Assembly: GCA_014360755.1 (NCBI GenBank)
Contig: JACIWX010000002.1
Coordinates: 418,800 to 482,799, forward strand
Length of the DNA stretch: 64,000 nt
Reading direction: 5' to 3'
Origin: Chloroflexota bacterium
GTDB taxonomy: Bacteria > Chloroflexota > Anaerolineae > UBA2200
The notes beneath the pieces are model-generated. The model saw only the letters and a program-made list of their open reading frames with translations, ran no database searches and had not been told where the DNA came from. The position numbers and the translations under genes were made by a program. Below are positions 63,537 to 64,000 of this stretch, piece by piece (within the stretch, counting starts at the first letter, position 1; every line of letters starts with the position of its first letter).

Positions 63537-64000
63537 ATGACGTTACCCAATAAGGGAGATAGGAGTGCTCCGTTGCGACATCTTTGGATCGGGCTGCTGA
63601 TTGTAGCGGTATTCAGCATTCTTGGGTTGTTGGCCCTTGCTGAGCCATCTCATACCGCATTGGCTGAGGCTGCACCAGGAGTCGGCATAAGTTCAGGTAG
63701 TGGGATAATCGAACGGGTCAAGGTAAGCCCGCAAACGTTGGCAACAGGGACCGTGATGGTCAGGATTGACCCTGCCTCGTCTTCCGTGGCGCAGGGGGAC
63801 ATTTTCACGGTAGAGATCGAGGTGGATGCTGGGAGTGAGCAGATTGGTGTAGTGTGGGCATATCTTGATTTTAATCCATTGTATTTGCAGGTGGTGGATG
63901 AGAGTGGGAATCCTACTAGCCGTATTGAGCTCGAGTCGCGATTTGAGGGTTATACTGATGCGGATAACAGCGAGGGGCAAATAGACATTGAGGCATTTCT
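63537..64000 (+). CDS. Secreted cohesin-domain protein, 3' truncated by window
   Basis: The frame from ATG 63537 runs open to the window end, 154 codons. GGGAG lies just upstream. Residues 15-44 form a signal sequence or anchor (LRHLWIGLLIVAVFSILG and following). From about residue 74 comes VMVRIDPASSSVAQGDIFTV, then EIEVDAGSEQIGVVWAYLDFNP and LYLQVVDESG, the strand pattern of a cohesin: P-x-S-x-x-V-x-x-G-D-x-F-T-V and Y-L-D-F-N-P. Cohesins bind dockerins with calcium. It follows a dockerin protein directly and may be the scaffold for the two dockerin proteins in the window. The number of cohesins and the anchor lie outside. Confidence 0.8.
   Translation, partial: MTLPNKGDRSAPLRHLWIGLLIVAVFSILGLLALAEPSHTALAEAAPGVGISSGSGIIERVKVSPQTLATGTVMVRIDPASSSVAQGDIFTVEIEVDAGSEQIGVVWAYLDFNPLYLQVVDESGNPTSRIELESRFEGYTDADNSEGQIDIEAF

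Noticed and set aside
1..64000. Mobile elements, phage genes or defence systems
   Set aside because: No transposase, integrase, terminal repeat, nuclease or toxin-antitoxin gene was seen; all genes fit glycan synthesis, export or surface proteins.

Overview
The window is one continuous + strand stretch of a bacterial surface-polysaccharide locus. I count about 49 intact or window-truncated genes and one pseudogene. Nothing on the - strand looks like a real gene, no gap between genes exceeds about 200 bases, and I saw no tRNA, rRNA, CRISPR array or transposase. Base composition is roughly balanced by eye, and GTG and TTG starts are common. Secreted proteins that combine DNRLRE domains, Thr/Pro-rich linkers, dockerins and a cohesin, plus many family-39-like membrane glycosyltransferases and no LPS core or lipid A genes, suggest Chloroflexota (Anaerolineae-like). 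That assignment is an inference; no taxonomic marker gene is present.

Region 1 (1-18324): a run of large GT-C (ArnT/PMT-like) membrane glycosyltransferases, a small SMR/EamA-type carrier (3722), dolichyl-phosphate-mannose-synthase-like GT2 enzymes (9093, 11725), a sugar nucleotidyltransferase (9836), a UDP-glucose-4-epimerase-like SDR (10793), a polysaccharide deacetylase (12489), a DUF2304 protein (13394) and a GT2-methyltransferase fusion (15450). The set resembles a polyprenyl-phosphate-sugar pathway: GT2 enzymes charge the lipid, the small carrier may flip it, and GT-C enzymes transfer the sugar outside the membrane.

Region 2 (18519-34848): a methyltransferase, more GT2 enzymes, a SPASM-like radical SAM enzyme (20363), an SDR lacking the usual catalytic Tyr (22250), three tandem GT-C paralogues (24196-29102), a GT-C pseudogene with two in-frame stops (29189-30838), a cobalamin-type radical SAM enzyme (30835), an HpnA-like SDR, a hexapeptide acyltransferase and a zinc-ribbon methyltransferase.

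Region 3 (34951-40743): a single 1930-residue secreted protein with three DNRLRE domains, two alpha/beta-hydrolase (esterase-like) modules and a C-terminal dockerin.

Region 4 (40811-61181): a Wzx/Wzy-type export and polymerisation block. It holds a flippase (42986), a chain-length protein (46809), an O-antigen ligase/polymerase (49254), several GT4 enzymes, two further radical SAM enzymes (40811, 51850), a nucleotidyltransferase-kinase fusion (55198), an Alg14/Alg13-like pair (57975, 58525) and an aminotransferase/oxidoreductase pair for amino-sugar synthesis (59128, 60189).

Region 5 (61270-64000): a secreted glycoside-hydrolase-like protein with a dockerin, then the start of a secreted cohesin protein cut by the window end. 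Overall the locus appears to build and export a complex glycan and to encode surface proteins that could assemble through cohesin-dockerin contacts.
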